The notes under the pieces were generated by a model. It did no database searches and had not been told where the DNA came from. It saw only the letters and a list, made by a program, of their open reading frames with translations. Below, piece by piece: positions 1 through 6,991 of a stretch of DNA of 8,087 nt. The stretch covers positions 1 to 8,087 of the forward strand of contig DMMN01000109.1 in assembly GCA_003453835.1 (NCBI GenBank), given 5' to 3'. This DNA comes from Bacteroidota bacterium (GTDB taxonomy: Bacteria; Bacteroidota; Ignavibacteria; UBA10030). Positions within the stretch are counted from its first letter, which is position 1, and every line of letters starts with the position of its first letter. The position numbers and the translations under genes were made by a program.

Positions 1-1
1 G

Positions 2-2404
2 CTCAAAGACTACATCAGATTCCGTCTGTCCCCTGCGGAGTTGTCGGACAAACTCTCGATGCTCGGCCTCGAAGTCGGAAGCTACGAAGACATGGCCGCC
101 AAGTACGACAAGATCCTCGTGGGGAAAGTCTTGACGAAGACAAAGCACCCGAACGCCGACAGATTGGTCCTTTGCACGGTTGACACCGGAAAAGAAATTC
201 TCGAGATCGTCTGCGGCGCGCCGAATGTTGCGGCCGGCCAAAAGGTGGCGGTGGCGCTGGTCGGTGCAAGAATCCCACGAAATCAACACGACCCGGATGG
301 TAAGCCGTTCGTGCTCGAGCGCGCAATGATTCGCGGCATAGAATCGAACGGCATGATCTGTTCAGCCTATGAACTTGGATTGGGAGAGGACGCCGACGGC
401 ATCCTTGTTCTTGATGATAAAGCCCGCACAGGGACTTCGCTGGCCCGATATCTTGGCGCCACAGATATTGTGTACGAGATGGAAGTCACTGCGAACCGCG
501 GTGATTGGATGAGCCACATCGGCGTGGCAAGAGAGATGCAAGGGTTTGCGAGAGCGGAAGCGTCTTTACCGCGAGTGAAGATTCGCGAAAGCAAAACGGA
601 GGCCCGTAGAGTCGCAACCATCAAGATTCTCGATTCCCGAAAATGCCTTCGGTATTCTTCGCGCATCTTGCGGAACATCACGGTAGGCCCTTCACCAAAG
701 TGGCTCCAGGATCGACTCTCTGCCGTCGACATCAGGCCGGTGAATAATGTTGTCGACGTGACGAACTACGTGATGATGGAAACCGGTCAGCCGCTTCACG
801 CGTTCGACTTCGATCTGCTCTCCGGGCACGCGATCGTGGTGAGATGCGCTGAGGAAGGTGAGGGGTTCACGACACTCGATGGAAAAGCCCGAACGCTGAA
901 CTCCGAGATCCTCATGATCTGCGATGGATCCCGACCCGTGGCAATCGCGGGAGTGATGGGGGGTGCGAACTCTGAAATCAGTAACAAGACGACAAGTGTG
1001 TTGATCGAGAGCGCGAATTTCGATCCAGGGAGTGTCCGGAGAGCCGCGAAGATCATTGGCCTCTCCACAGATGCCTCTCAACGATTCGAGCGAGGTGTCG
1101 ACATCGAAATGACCGCCTACGCTGCAAACCGCGTCGCTCAGTTGTTACAGTCGTTGAGCGGGGCAGAAGTGCTCAAGGGAGTCATCGATGTCTATCCAAA
1201 AAAGCCTGGGCGAAGAACAATCAAGCTTCGAATCGACAGGGCCAATCGAATACTCGGCACGTCCCTCACTCTGGACCACATGGTCGCGCTCTTGAAGCGA
1301 TTGCGCATAAAGCCGGTCCTGCGAACAAGGGGGGGAGTCGTCCTCGAGGTTCCTTCCTCTCGAAAGGATCTCGTCGAAGAAATTGATGTCATTGAGGAAG
1401 TCGCGCGAATCTACGGCTACGACAAGATCGCGGCGAAGACTAACGCGACGGTCGATTTTTCGAAACCGCGACAGGTTGAGAGCCTTCAAGATGAGCTTCG
1501 GGACTATTTAGTAGGGGCCGGTTTCAGTGAGATGCTGACGCTTAGTCTTCAGGACTCTCTCAGCGGCAACTTGATGGGAGGCAAAGCTGTTGAGGTGCTC
1601 AACCCGGTAAGCGCTGAGGCATCGGTGCTAAGGGCAAGCTTGATTCCGGGCGCGCTCCAGTCCGTGAAGCACAATCGGTCACACGGCGAAAAAAACCTTC
1701 GTTGTTTCGAACTTGGCAATGTCTTCTCCTTGCGGGAAGGTTTTTCCAAGTCCACATTGGAAGGATTCGACGAGGAAGAGAGGATCCTCCTTCTACTGGC
1801 CGGCGAGATTTCTCGTCCTCAATACGGAATCCAGGGCCGCAAAGCCGACATCTTTGATCTGAAAGGAGAGATCGCAGCGCTACTCTCCAAGTTTCACCTT
1901 GACAAATACCGTTTTATTTCTTATGATAACGCCGGAGCTTTAATTGAAACCGCTCTAGCGGTTGAAATCAATGGGACTTACACCGGCTTTCTCGGAAAAA
2001 TCACAAGGTCACTTGCCATAAGGTTTGGCATCGAGGATGACGTCTTCATCTCCGAGTTGAAGACGAAAGTGATTGACCAAAACCGCGTAGTTGAAAAGAA
2101 GTATCGCGCGCTCCCGCGGTTTCCACGTGTCACGCGGGATTTGTCCTTTGTGGTAGACGCCTCGTTGCCCCAAGAGCGTGTGGAGGAGGCGATCAAGAAG
2201 AGCGGCGGATCTCTTCTTTCCGGGGTGACGTTGTTTGATCTCTACGTTGGTGACCGTATCGGCCCCGGCAAGAAAAGTCTGGCATTCACGTTGGAGCTTC
2301 AGCCGATGGATCGTACTTTGACGGACAGTGAAGCTGATGAGTTGATCGGGAGGATCGTCGTTCATGTTCAGGCAGAATGCCATGCCAAGTTACGTAGCCT
2401 ATAA
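2..2404 (+). CDS. pheT: Phenylalanine--tRNA ligase beta subunit, 5'-truncated by the window edge
   Basis: Beta chain of the alpha2-beta2 phenylalanyl-tRNA synthetase, which charges tRNA-Phe in the cytoplasm. The frame is already open at base 2, reading LKDYIRF, the usual N-terminal motif a few residues into PheT, so about seven residues including the start are off the window. A TTG at 41 is only an internal codon. Counting from the first visible residue, I see a tRNA-binding OB domain at about 38-150 (KHPNADRL, VCGAPN). A B3/B4 domain lies at about 213-390 (NVVDVTNYVMMETGQPLHAFD, then GVMGG), which in this family carries editing of mischarged tyrosine. A B5 domain is at about 405-475 (EVARIYGYDKI), and an FDX-ACB anticodon-binding domain at about 703-800 (FPRVTRDLSF). 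The 800 visible residues fit the full-length bacterial family. pheS would be expected just upstream. The stop is TAA, 44 bases before the next gene. Confidence 0.97.
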   Translation, partial: LKDYIRFRLSPAELSDKLSMLGLEVGSYEDMAAKYDKILVGKVLTKTKHPNADRLVLCTVDTGKEILEIVCGAPNVAAGQKVAVALVGARIPRNQHDPDGKPFVLERAMIRGIESNGMICSAYELGLGEDADGILVLDDKARTGTSLARYLGATDIVYEMEVTANRGDWMSHIGVAREMQGFARAEASLPRVKIRESKTEARRVATIKILDSRKCLRYSSRILRNITVGPSPKWLQDRLSAVDIRPVNNVVDVTNYVMMETGQPLHAFDFDLLSGHAIVVRCAEEGEGFTTLDGKARTLNSEILMICDGSRPVAIAGVMGGANSEISNKTTSVLIESANFDPGSVRRAAKIIGLSTDASQRFERGVDIEMTAYAANRVAQLLQSLSGAEVLKGVIDVYPKKPGRRTIKLRIDRANRILGTSLTLDHMVALLKRLRIKPVLRTRGGVVLEVPSSRKDLVEEIDVIEEVARIYGYDKIAAKTNATVDFSKPRQVESLQDELRDYLVGAGFSEMLTLSLQDSLSGNLMGGKAVEVLNPVSAEASVLRASLIPGALQSVKHNRSHGEKNLRCFELGNVFSLREGFSKSTLEGFDEEERILLLLAGEISRPQYGIQGRKADIFDLKGEIAALLSKFHLDKYRFISYDNAGALIETALAVEINGTYTGFLGKITRSLAIRFGIEDDVFISELKTKVIDQNRVVEKKYRALPRFPRVTRDLSFVVDASLPQERVEEAIKKSGGSLLSGVTLFDLYVGDRIGPGKKSLAFTLELQPMDRTLTDSEADELIGRIVVHVQAECHAKLRSL

Positions 2405-2435
2405 TCTAGTAGTTCGAGCGATCAACAGCACCTTG

Positions 2436-2441
2436 AAGGAG
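2436..2441 (+). promoter_or_regulatory. Ribosome binding site deciding a TTG start
   Basis: An AAGGAG sequence sits seven bases before the TTG at 2449. It supports the TTG rather than the in-frame ATG at 2479 as the start of the coiled-coil gene, because no comparable sequence precedes that ATG. Confidence 0.6.
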
Positions 2442-2448
2442 TCCAACT

Positions 2449-2790
2449 TTGCCTGAACAGCAAGTTGAACCTGAGGTCATGGATGGCAAGGACATAAAGA
2501 ACCTTGAGTCGTCTCTTCAGTTGTTGTGGGAGAAGGCGCGGCGGGTATCAGAAAGTCTGCTTCAGCTCAAAGAAGCAAATCAGGCGCTGAAGAAGAGAGT
2601 TGTGGAACTCGAAGACGGTGAGCGAAAGCTGAGGGAAGAACTGGGGGGGCGGGAAGGAGAATTGGAGCGAGTCCGCCAGGAATTGTTGCGGCTCCAATCG
2701 AATGGAAGCGGTGGCTTCTCGAAAGAAGAAAAGGAGGCACTGAAAACTCGGATCAAGGAATTGATTACGAAAATCAGTGCGCGCTTGTAG
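2449..2790 (+). CDS. Short coiled-coil protein, probable ZapB-like divisome factor
   Basis: A 113-residue cytoplasmic protein without signal peptide or membrane segment. From about residue 14 to 85 it is almost pure charged heptad sequence (LQLLWEKARRVSESLLQLKE, then KKRVVELEDGERKLREEL), as expected for a continuous parallel or antiparallel coiled coil. A short glycine/serine break (SNGSGG) at about 84-89 precedes a second helix with KTRIKELITKISARL at the end. Size, composition and position directly before zapA suggest a ZapB-type protein that bridges ZapA-bound FtsZ to other division or chromosome factors. That role is inferred from the neighbour and the coiled coil; sequence identity cannot show it, since coiled coils look alike. 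The start is TTG, backed by AAGGAG at 2436-2441; an in-frame ATG at 2479 would remove ten residues before the coil. Eighty bases separate it from zapA. Confidence 0.8.
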   Translation: MPEQQVEPEVMDGKDIKNLESSLQLLWEKARRVSESLLQLKEANQALKKRVVELEDGERKLREELGGREGELERVRQELLRLQSNGSGGFSKEEKEALKTRIKELITKISARL

Positions 2791-2870
2791 ACGGATTGTG
2801 GTACGCATGATCGCGGTAGAACGACGTTTCAGAAGGCAGGAGCAAATACTCACCACGGTACTGACAGTCT

Positions 2871-3179
2871 ATGAATGGCAAGAGCATCAAGGTAAAGATC
2901 TTCGGCTCGGAGTATCCGCTCCGGGGCGAGAATGAGGATTTCACCAAGAAGATCGCCGGCTACGTGGATCACATGATCTCAACGATTCACGAGAAGATTC
3001 CGGAGCAGCCGCCTTTGACTGTTGCCGTTTTGTCGGCACTCAACATTACCGAAGATCTCATGAAGGAGCGAGAGCGGAATCAACAATCGTTGACGCATCT
3101 AGAGACCGAAATCATCAAGCTCTCCAATTATCTGGATAATTGCCTCGAGGTCGTTGGAGAAGAAACCAAGAGTGTTTAA
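2871..3179 (+). CDS. zapA: Cell division protein ZapA
   Basis: A 102-residue cytoplasmic protein that in its family binds FtsZ and promotes bundling of protofilaments at the division site. The N-terminal half has the family pattern: a short beta part (SIKVKIFGSEYPLRGENED), then YVDHMISTIHEKIP, then the helix VAVLSALNITEDLMKERE. The C-terminal third is a coiled coil (about 65-95), the tetramerisation stalk in known ZapA structures. Length is normal. The ATG at 2871 is the only reasonable start, because an in-frame TGA lies at 2862-2864. The nearest purine-rich stretch (AGGCAGGAG, about 2834-2842) is too far away to act as a Shine-Dalgarno site, so initiation appears to be SD-independent, as is common in Bacteroidota-type organisms. 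The neighbours are the coiled-coil gene upstream and the 6S-like RNA downstream; zapA beside 6S RNA is also the arrangement in many proteobacteria. Confidence 0.93.
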   Translation: MNGKSIKVKIFGSEYPLRGENEDFTKKIAGYVDHMISTIHEKIPEQPPLTVAVLSALNITEDLMKERERNQQSLTHLETEIIKLSNYLDNCLEVVGEETKSV

Positions 3180-3245
3180 TCCGAATTACCTGAAACGTTC
3201 TTTGTCTTTCTGAAGGAGACGGTCGGACGTGATTCACACGAATAT

Positions 3246-3498
3246 CCGCACCGTCAGCCGTGATCAAATCTTATTAAAGAACCTGACAAGTATCTTTAAT
3301 AGGGAGCTTGACTCGTAAGCGTGGAGCGCAAGCCACCTCTCTGCACAAGCGGAGATGCCATGCGATGACTTTTCCGCCCTCGGCGGAGAACGAGCGGGTA
3401 GTGGAAGTGTGAAATGCTTAGGCGAGCACCCACCGTGTTGAAACTGAGGTTCTTTCAATACAACCTGATCTTCGGCTGACGAGTGCGGCTTTTTTTTT
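3246..3498 (+). ncRNA. ssrS: 6S-RNA-like structured RNA between zapA and rny
   Basis: The gap between zapA and rny lacks a credible gene but folds into a long closed rod. Working inward, 3246-3251 (CCGCAC) pairs with 3483-3488 and 3252-3260 (CGTCAGCCG) with 3473-3481, with one bulged A at 3482. 3262-3266 (GATCA) pairs with 3466-3470, and 3272-3284 (TATT then AAAGAACCT) with 3447-3460 across a single bulged C at 3456. A large, largely unpaired A/T-rich stretch follows (about 3285-3311 opposite 3427-3446). Then a second helix forms, 3312-3322 with 3414-3426, and finally apical hairpins at 3339-3354 (6 bp, loop ACAA) and 3370-3390 (9 bp, loop CTC). A closing stem, central bubble and terminal stem make up the 6S RNA plan, in which the RNA mimics an open promoter and binds housekeeping-sigma RNA polymerase. 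Nine Ts at 3490-3498 mark the likely 3' end. The identity rests on fold and on position next to zapA, since no primary-sequence motif is decisive. The exact 5' end is uncertain, and about 245 bases is longer than the usual 180-200. Confidence 0.65.
3473..3498 (+). terminator. Probable intrinsic terminator of the 6S-like RNA
   Basis: The 3' strand of the closing helix (GC-rich, 3473-3488) is followed at once by nine Ts (3490-3498). No local hairpin can be drawn here. The pairing partner is the 5' strand more than 200 bases upstream, so the long closing stem itself would serve as the terminator stem. It would also insulate the downstream rny from transcripts coming from zapA. Confidence 0.5.
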
Positions 3499-3538
3499 CT
3501 GTTCCCAACCAATAGACGAAGTAGAATCCGGGGGCTGT

Positions 3539-5101
3539 ATGGATCTTATCATTATTCCAATTGTGGTGGCGATCATCGCTGGGCTTGCCTTCTACGGAGG
3601 TTGGTTTCTCAATTCACGCTCTGGTCAGAACAAGATCGACAGCGCTCAGGAGCGAGCCAAACGAATTCTCGAGGAAGCTGAGAAAGACGCGAATACGCTC
3701 AAGAAAGAGAAAGTCCTTGAGGCAAAAGACGAGTGGTATCGGAAGAAGAAAGAGTTCGAGGCCGAAGCTCAGTCGAAACGGAACAAACTCCAGACGTTCG
3801 AAAAGCAGCTTATCTCGCGTGAGGAAAACGTCGATCGGAAGCTCGATCTCCTGAGCAAGAAGGAGTCCTCGCTCCAGACGGTGGATAAGGAGATCGGCGA
3901 GAGACGTAGGAAAATCGAAGAAAAAGAGAAGGAACTTGAGAAACTTGTCGAGGAGGAAAACATCCGCCTCGAACGGATTTCGGGAGTCTCCCGGGATGAA
4001 GCAAAGAAGGGCCTCATCGAAAACTTGATCGAGACCGTAAAGACCGAGTCAGCCCAAATGCTCAAGGACCTCCGGGATCGGGCGAAAGAAGAGGCGCGCA
4101 AAGAAGCCCAAAAGGTCATCGTCCAGGCGATCCAACGAACCGCAGCCGATCACACGGTGGAAACCACGGTAAGCGTCCTGAACCTCGAAAGCGATGAAAT
4201 GAAAGGCCGTATTATAGGTCGTGAAGGGCGAAACATTCGGGCATTCGAAGCTGCAACAGGCGTAGATGTCATTGTCGATGACACGCCTGAAGCTGTTATC
4301 CTCTCGGGGTTTGATCCGTTCCGGCGAGAAGTCGCGCGAGTCGCTCTTGAGCGGCTGATCGCCGACGGGAGAATCCATCCGGCCAGAATCGAGGAGGTAG
4401 TGGAGAAGGTGAAGCATGAACTGGAAGAAGAAGTCATTCGGACCGGTGAAAATGCACTGCTGGAAGTCGGATTGCACGGAGCACATGCTGAGATCGTGAA
4501 GCACATCGGCCGCATGAAGTATCGGTCGAGCTACGGTCAAAACCTGCTCCAACACAGCATCGAGGTGGCGTTCCTGACCGGGATCATGGCCTCGGAACTC
4601 CGACTCGACGCAAGCCTCGCAAAGCGGGGTGGATTGTTGCACGACATCGGCAAGACGATCGATCGCAGCGTCGAAGGTCCGCACGCGTTGCTTGGGTTCG
4701 AGCTCTGCAAGAAGTTCAACGAGCATCCGATCGTTGCCAATGCCGTCGGCGCGCATCACGAAGATATCCCGATGGATCACCCGATCGCCGCACTGGTCCA
4801 GGCTGCCGATGCAATCAGCGGGGCGCGTCCCGGAGCACGACGAGAATCAGTGGAAGGATATGTGAAGCGCCTCGAGAAGCTCGAGTCGTTGGCAAAGTCG
4901 TTCAACGGCGTTGTGAACACATACGCGATCCAGGCAGGACGGGAAGTGCGCGTGATCTGCAACCACGATCTTCTGGATGATGCAGCGGCCGACCAGCTTT
5001 CGCACGACATCGCCAACAAGATCCAACAGGAGATGGAGTACCCCGGTCAGATTAAGATTACGGTCATCAGGGAAGTTCGCTCTGTTGCCTATGCAAAGTA
5101 G
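3539..5101 (+). CDS. rny: Ribonuclease Y
   Basis: Membrane-anchored endoribonuclease that begins decay and processing of many mRNAs. All parts are visible in the family order. One N-terminal membrane helix spans about residues 3-24 (IIIPIVVAIIAGLAFYGGWF). A long, highly charged coiled coil spans about 33-195. A KH RNA-binding domain at about 208-275 has its GxxG loop at G227-R-E-G230 (GRIIGREGRNI). A metal-binding HD phosphohydrolase domain at about 336-430 has the H368-D369 pair in LLHDIGK, plus GAHHEDIP and a later AADAISGARPGARRE. At 520 residues it matches the Bacillus subtilis enzyme in length and even in the numbering of the HD pair. The C-terminus reads YPGQIKITVIRE, as usual. The ATG at 3539 starts directly before the membrane helix; only a G-run precedes it, so the ribosome site is weak. 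A TAGAAT at 3522-3527 could be a -10 element but lacks a clear -35. It probably leads the transcript into coaE. Confidence 0.97.
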   Translation: MDLIIIPIVVAIIAGLAFYGGWFLNSRSGQNKIDSAQERAKRILEEAEKDANTLKKEKVLEAKDEWYRKKKEFEAEAQSKRNKLQTFEKQLISREENVDRKLDLLSKKESSLQTVDKEIGERRRKIEEKEKELEKLVEEENIRLERISGVSRDEAKKGLIENLIETVKTESAQMLKDLRDRAKEEARKEAQKVIVQAIQRTAADHTVETTVSVLNLESDEMKGRIIGREGRNIRAFEAATGVDVIVDDTPEAVILSGFDPFRREVARVALERLIADGRIHPARIEEVVEKVKHELEEEVIRTGENALLEVGLHGAHAEIVKHIGRMKYRSSYGQNLLQHSIEVAFLTGIMASELRLDASLAKRGGLLHDIGKTIDRSVEGPHALLGFELCKKFNEHPIVANAVGAHHEDIPMDHPIAALVQAADAISGARPGARRESVEGYVKRLEKLESLAKSFNGVVNTYAIQAGREVRVICNHDLLDDAAADQLSHDIANKIQQEMEYPGQIKITVIREVRSVAYAK

Positions 5102-5145
5102 TTCGGTTCTGCCCGGATGAGTCCTCCTCCATCGCCAAACGAACC

Positions 5146-5769
5146 TTGAAGAAGGCTTCGACCCATATTCTCCGCATCGGCGTTACGGGGGGAATCGGGA
5201 GCGGGAAGTCGCTCGTTTGCTCGCTTTTCTCTCGTCTCGGCGTCCCTGTCCTCTCCGCCGACGAAATCGCCAAGGAAGTGATGAATGCACATCCTGAAGT
5301 CCGCCGCAAGATCGTCGACCTCCTCGGGTCCGCTGCCTACGGTGTCGATGGATTGCTTGATCGGCGATACGTTGCCTCGAAGCTCTTCAACAACAAAAAC
5401 CTCCAAACGCGTCTCAATGCGATAGTTCATCCGGTCGTTGAAGCGGAGATCGATCGGCGGACGGAAGCTCTCACCCGCGACGGCTCCGGACTTGTCGTGA
5501 TCGAAGCGGCTCTCGTCTACGAGGCAGGTCTCGACAAGAGACTCGACGTCGTAGTTGTGGTAGATGCGGATGAGAAAGAACGAATCCGGCGCGTGACTGA
5601 GCGCGATCACGTTTCTCCATCTGAGGTTCGGAAAAGGATCAAGGCGCAATGGAGCGCAAGCCGTAAGGTCCGTCAGGCAGACTACGTCATCCGGAACAAT
5701 GATTCGGTCCAGATGGTTGAAACCAACGTCCAATTCCTCTACAACCTGTTTACACTCTTGGCGGAGTAG
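5146..5769 (+). CDS. coaE: Dephospho-CoA kinase
   Basis: Catalyses the last step of coenzyme A synthesis: ATP phosphorylates the 3'-hydroxyl of the ribose of dephospho-CoA. The 207-residue length is normal. The P-loop GGIGSGKS is at residues 15-22. The conserved acidic residue of the substrate site follows in SADEIAKEV (D39). The core strand and Walker-B-like region read VVIEAALVYEAGLDKRLDVV, and a LID region with RVTERDHVSPSEVRKRIKAQ lies at about 149-170, before DYVIRNN, the typical closing motif. The TTG at 5146 is chosen because it places the P-loop at the usual distance from the N-terminus and no in-frame ATG lies upstream within the gap after rny. There is no convincing Shine-Dalgarno sequence. 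The gene lies 44 bases after rny and eight bases before the aminotransferase, so co-transcription is likely. Confidence 0.95.
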   Translation: MKKASTHILRIGVTGGIGSGKSLVCSLFSRLGVPVLSADEIAKEVMNAHPEVRRKIVDLLGSAAYGVDGLLDRRYVASKLFNNKNLQTRLNAIVHPVVEAEIDRRTEALTRDGSGLVVIEAALVYEAGLDKRLDVVVVVDADEKERIRRVTERDHVSPSEVRKRIKAQWSASRKVRQADYVIRNNDSVQMVETNVQFLYNLFTLLAE

Positions 5770-5777
5770 GAACAATC

Positions 5778-6965
5778 GTGGCACAGACAATCTTTGAGAA
5801 AGAAGACAAGCTGTTCTTTCGTACGTACAAGCGACTTCCGATTGAAATCGTGAAAGGTGAAGGGTGTTACCTTTACGACCGCGAGGGGAAGCGGTACATC
5901 GATTTCTTTGGAGGATTGGCGGTGAATGCTCTTGGCTACGGTCACCCTCGCGTGAAGCAGGCCATTCAGGAGCAAGTCGATAAGTATGTTCATCTCTCGA
6001 ATTTCTTCGTGCAGGAACCCCAGGTGAATCTTGCCGAGAAGATTCTCTCGGCGAGCGGCTATCAGAAGTTGTTCTTCACCAACAGCGGGACGGAGGCGAT
6101 TGAAGGGGCCTTGAAGCTTGCACGTAAATGGGGGAAGAATAACGGCAAGACGCACTTGTTCGGGCTTTCCAACTCCTTCCATGGCCGTACAATGGGAGCC
6201 CTCTCGTTGACGGAGCGCGCAAAGTACCGTGACGGCTACGAACCGTTTCTCCCGAACGTCAGCCACCTTTCCTACAACGACGTTGGAGAATTGCGGAAGA
6301 ACGTGAACGAGCAGACCATCGGCATCATTCTCGAGTTCATACAGGGCGAAGGGGGCATTTTTGTTGTCAGCCCGGAGTACGCGGCCGAGTTAAGCGAACT
6401 CCGGACGAAGTATGGCTTTCTCATCATCGCGGATGAAATCCAATCAGGGCTGGGGCGTACCGGCAAATTCTTTGGGTTCGAACACTTTGGCGTCAGGCCC
6501 GATATCGTCGTGATCGCGAAGCCCATTGGAGGCGGATTGCCCCTTGGTGCGCTCCTTGGCAACGAACGTGTGGCGGACGTTTTTTCGTACGGAGTCCACG
6601 GAACGACCTTCGGCGGGAATCCTGTAGCTTGCGCAGCGGGATTGGCAGTTCTCGAAGAAATCATTGACCATGGTCTCATGGCGCAAGCCGGACTCGTTGG
6701 GGACCATCTGAAATCCCTGTTCTTCAAACTGCAGGAAAAACATCGAGCGCTTGTGAAGGAAGTGCGCGGTTTCGGGTGCATGCTAGGGGTCGAGTTGACA
6801 AGGGAAGGACAGCCTGTGGTCGATGAGCTGCAGCGCCGAGGTTATCTCGTCAATTGCACAAATGTAAACGTCCTTCGATTCCTTCCTCCATTCACTATCG
6901 GACTTGATCAATGCGATCAGATGGTCAACGAGCTAGCATCCATCCTGCAGTCTCTTCAACAGTGA
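5778..6965 (+). CDS. argD: Class III PLP aminotransferase, acetylornithine aminotransferase (ArgD) type
   Basis: A 395-residue fold-type I aminotransferase using pyridoxal phosphate. The subgroup moves an amino group between glutamate/2-oxoglutarate and an omega-amino substrate such as N-acetylornithine or succinyl-diaminopimelate. Visible motifs in order are GYGHPRVKQAI, the phosphate-binding loop TNSGTEAIEGALKLARKW, NSFHGRTMGALSLT, QGEGG, ADEIQSGLGRTGKFF with the pyridine-nitrogen aspartate D219, and IAKPIGGGLPLGAL with the Schiff-base lysine K248. TTFGGNPVACAAGLAVLEEI follows. The N-terminal VKGEGCYLYDREGKRYIDF and the short length match ArgD better than the longer GABA or glutamate-semialdehyde enzymes. 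No other arginine or lysine gene lies in the window, so the substrate is not proven and the symbol is a subgroup label. Two small departures from the E. coli form are EF for EP before IQGEGG, and KPIGGG for KALGGG. The start is GTG, with AGGA at 5768-5771 overlapping the coaE stop. Confidence 0.85.
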   Translation: MAQTIFEKEDKLFFRTYKRLPIEIVKGEGCYLYDREGKRYIDFFGGLAVNALGYGHPRVKQAIQEQVDKYVHLSNFFVQEPQVNLAEKILSASGYQKLFFTNSGTEAIEGALKLARKWGKNNGKTHLFGLSNSFHGRTMGALSLTERAKYRDGYEPFLPNVSHLSYNDVGELRKNVNEQTIGIILEFIQGEGGIFVVSPEYAAELSELRTKYGFLIIADEIQSGLGRTGKFFGFEHFGVRPDIVVIAKPIGGGLPLGALLGNERVADVFSYGVHGTTFGGNPVACAAGLAVLEEIIDHGLMAQAGLVGDHLKSLFFKLQEKHRALVKEVRGFGCMLGVELTREGQPVVDELQRRGYLVNCTNVNVLRFLPPFTIGLDQCDQMVNELASILQSLQQ

Positions 6966-6991
6966 GGAGTTGGGCTCGGAAAACCACTCCT

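Noticed and set aside
2807..2935. A 42-codon reading frame starting in the gap before zapA and overlapping the start of zapA in another frame.
   Set aside because: No ribosome site, no recognisable protein character, and two thirds of it is the out-of-frame start of zapA. Treated as chance.
3240..3245. GAATAT as a -10 element for the structured RNA.
   Set aside because: Its distance to the 5' arm is suitable, but there is no -35 or Bacteroidota-type TTTG at the right spacing, so it is not listed as a promoter.
3246..3498. The same RNA as tmRNA, RNase P RNA or SRP RNA.
   Set aside because: No tRNA-like ends with CCA, no GAGGAAAGTCC-type RNase P core and no SRP apical GGAAG-type loop could be found. 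The long closed rod fits 6S better.
3264..3512. Minus-strand 82-codon open frame across the zapA-rny gap.
   Set aside because: It lies on the opposite strand to every gene here, has unlikely composition and no ribosome site, and is the shadow of the strongly base-paired RNA.
4049..4780. A 243-codon minus-strand frame inside rny.
   Set aside because: It is opposite a fully conserved RNase Y sequence and has no protein character of its own; a codon-bias shadow.
6911..6991. Upstream extension of the first lipoprotein, overlapping the aminotransferase.
   Set aside because: It would place about 27 hydrophilic residues before a textbook lipoprotein signal. The internal ATG at 6992 gives a normal signal peptide.
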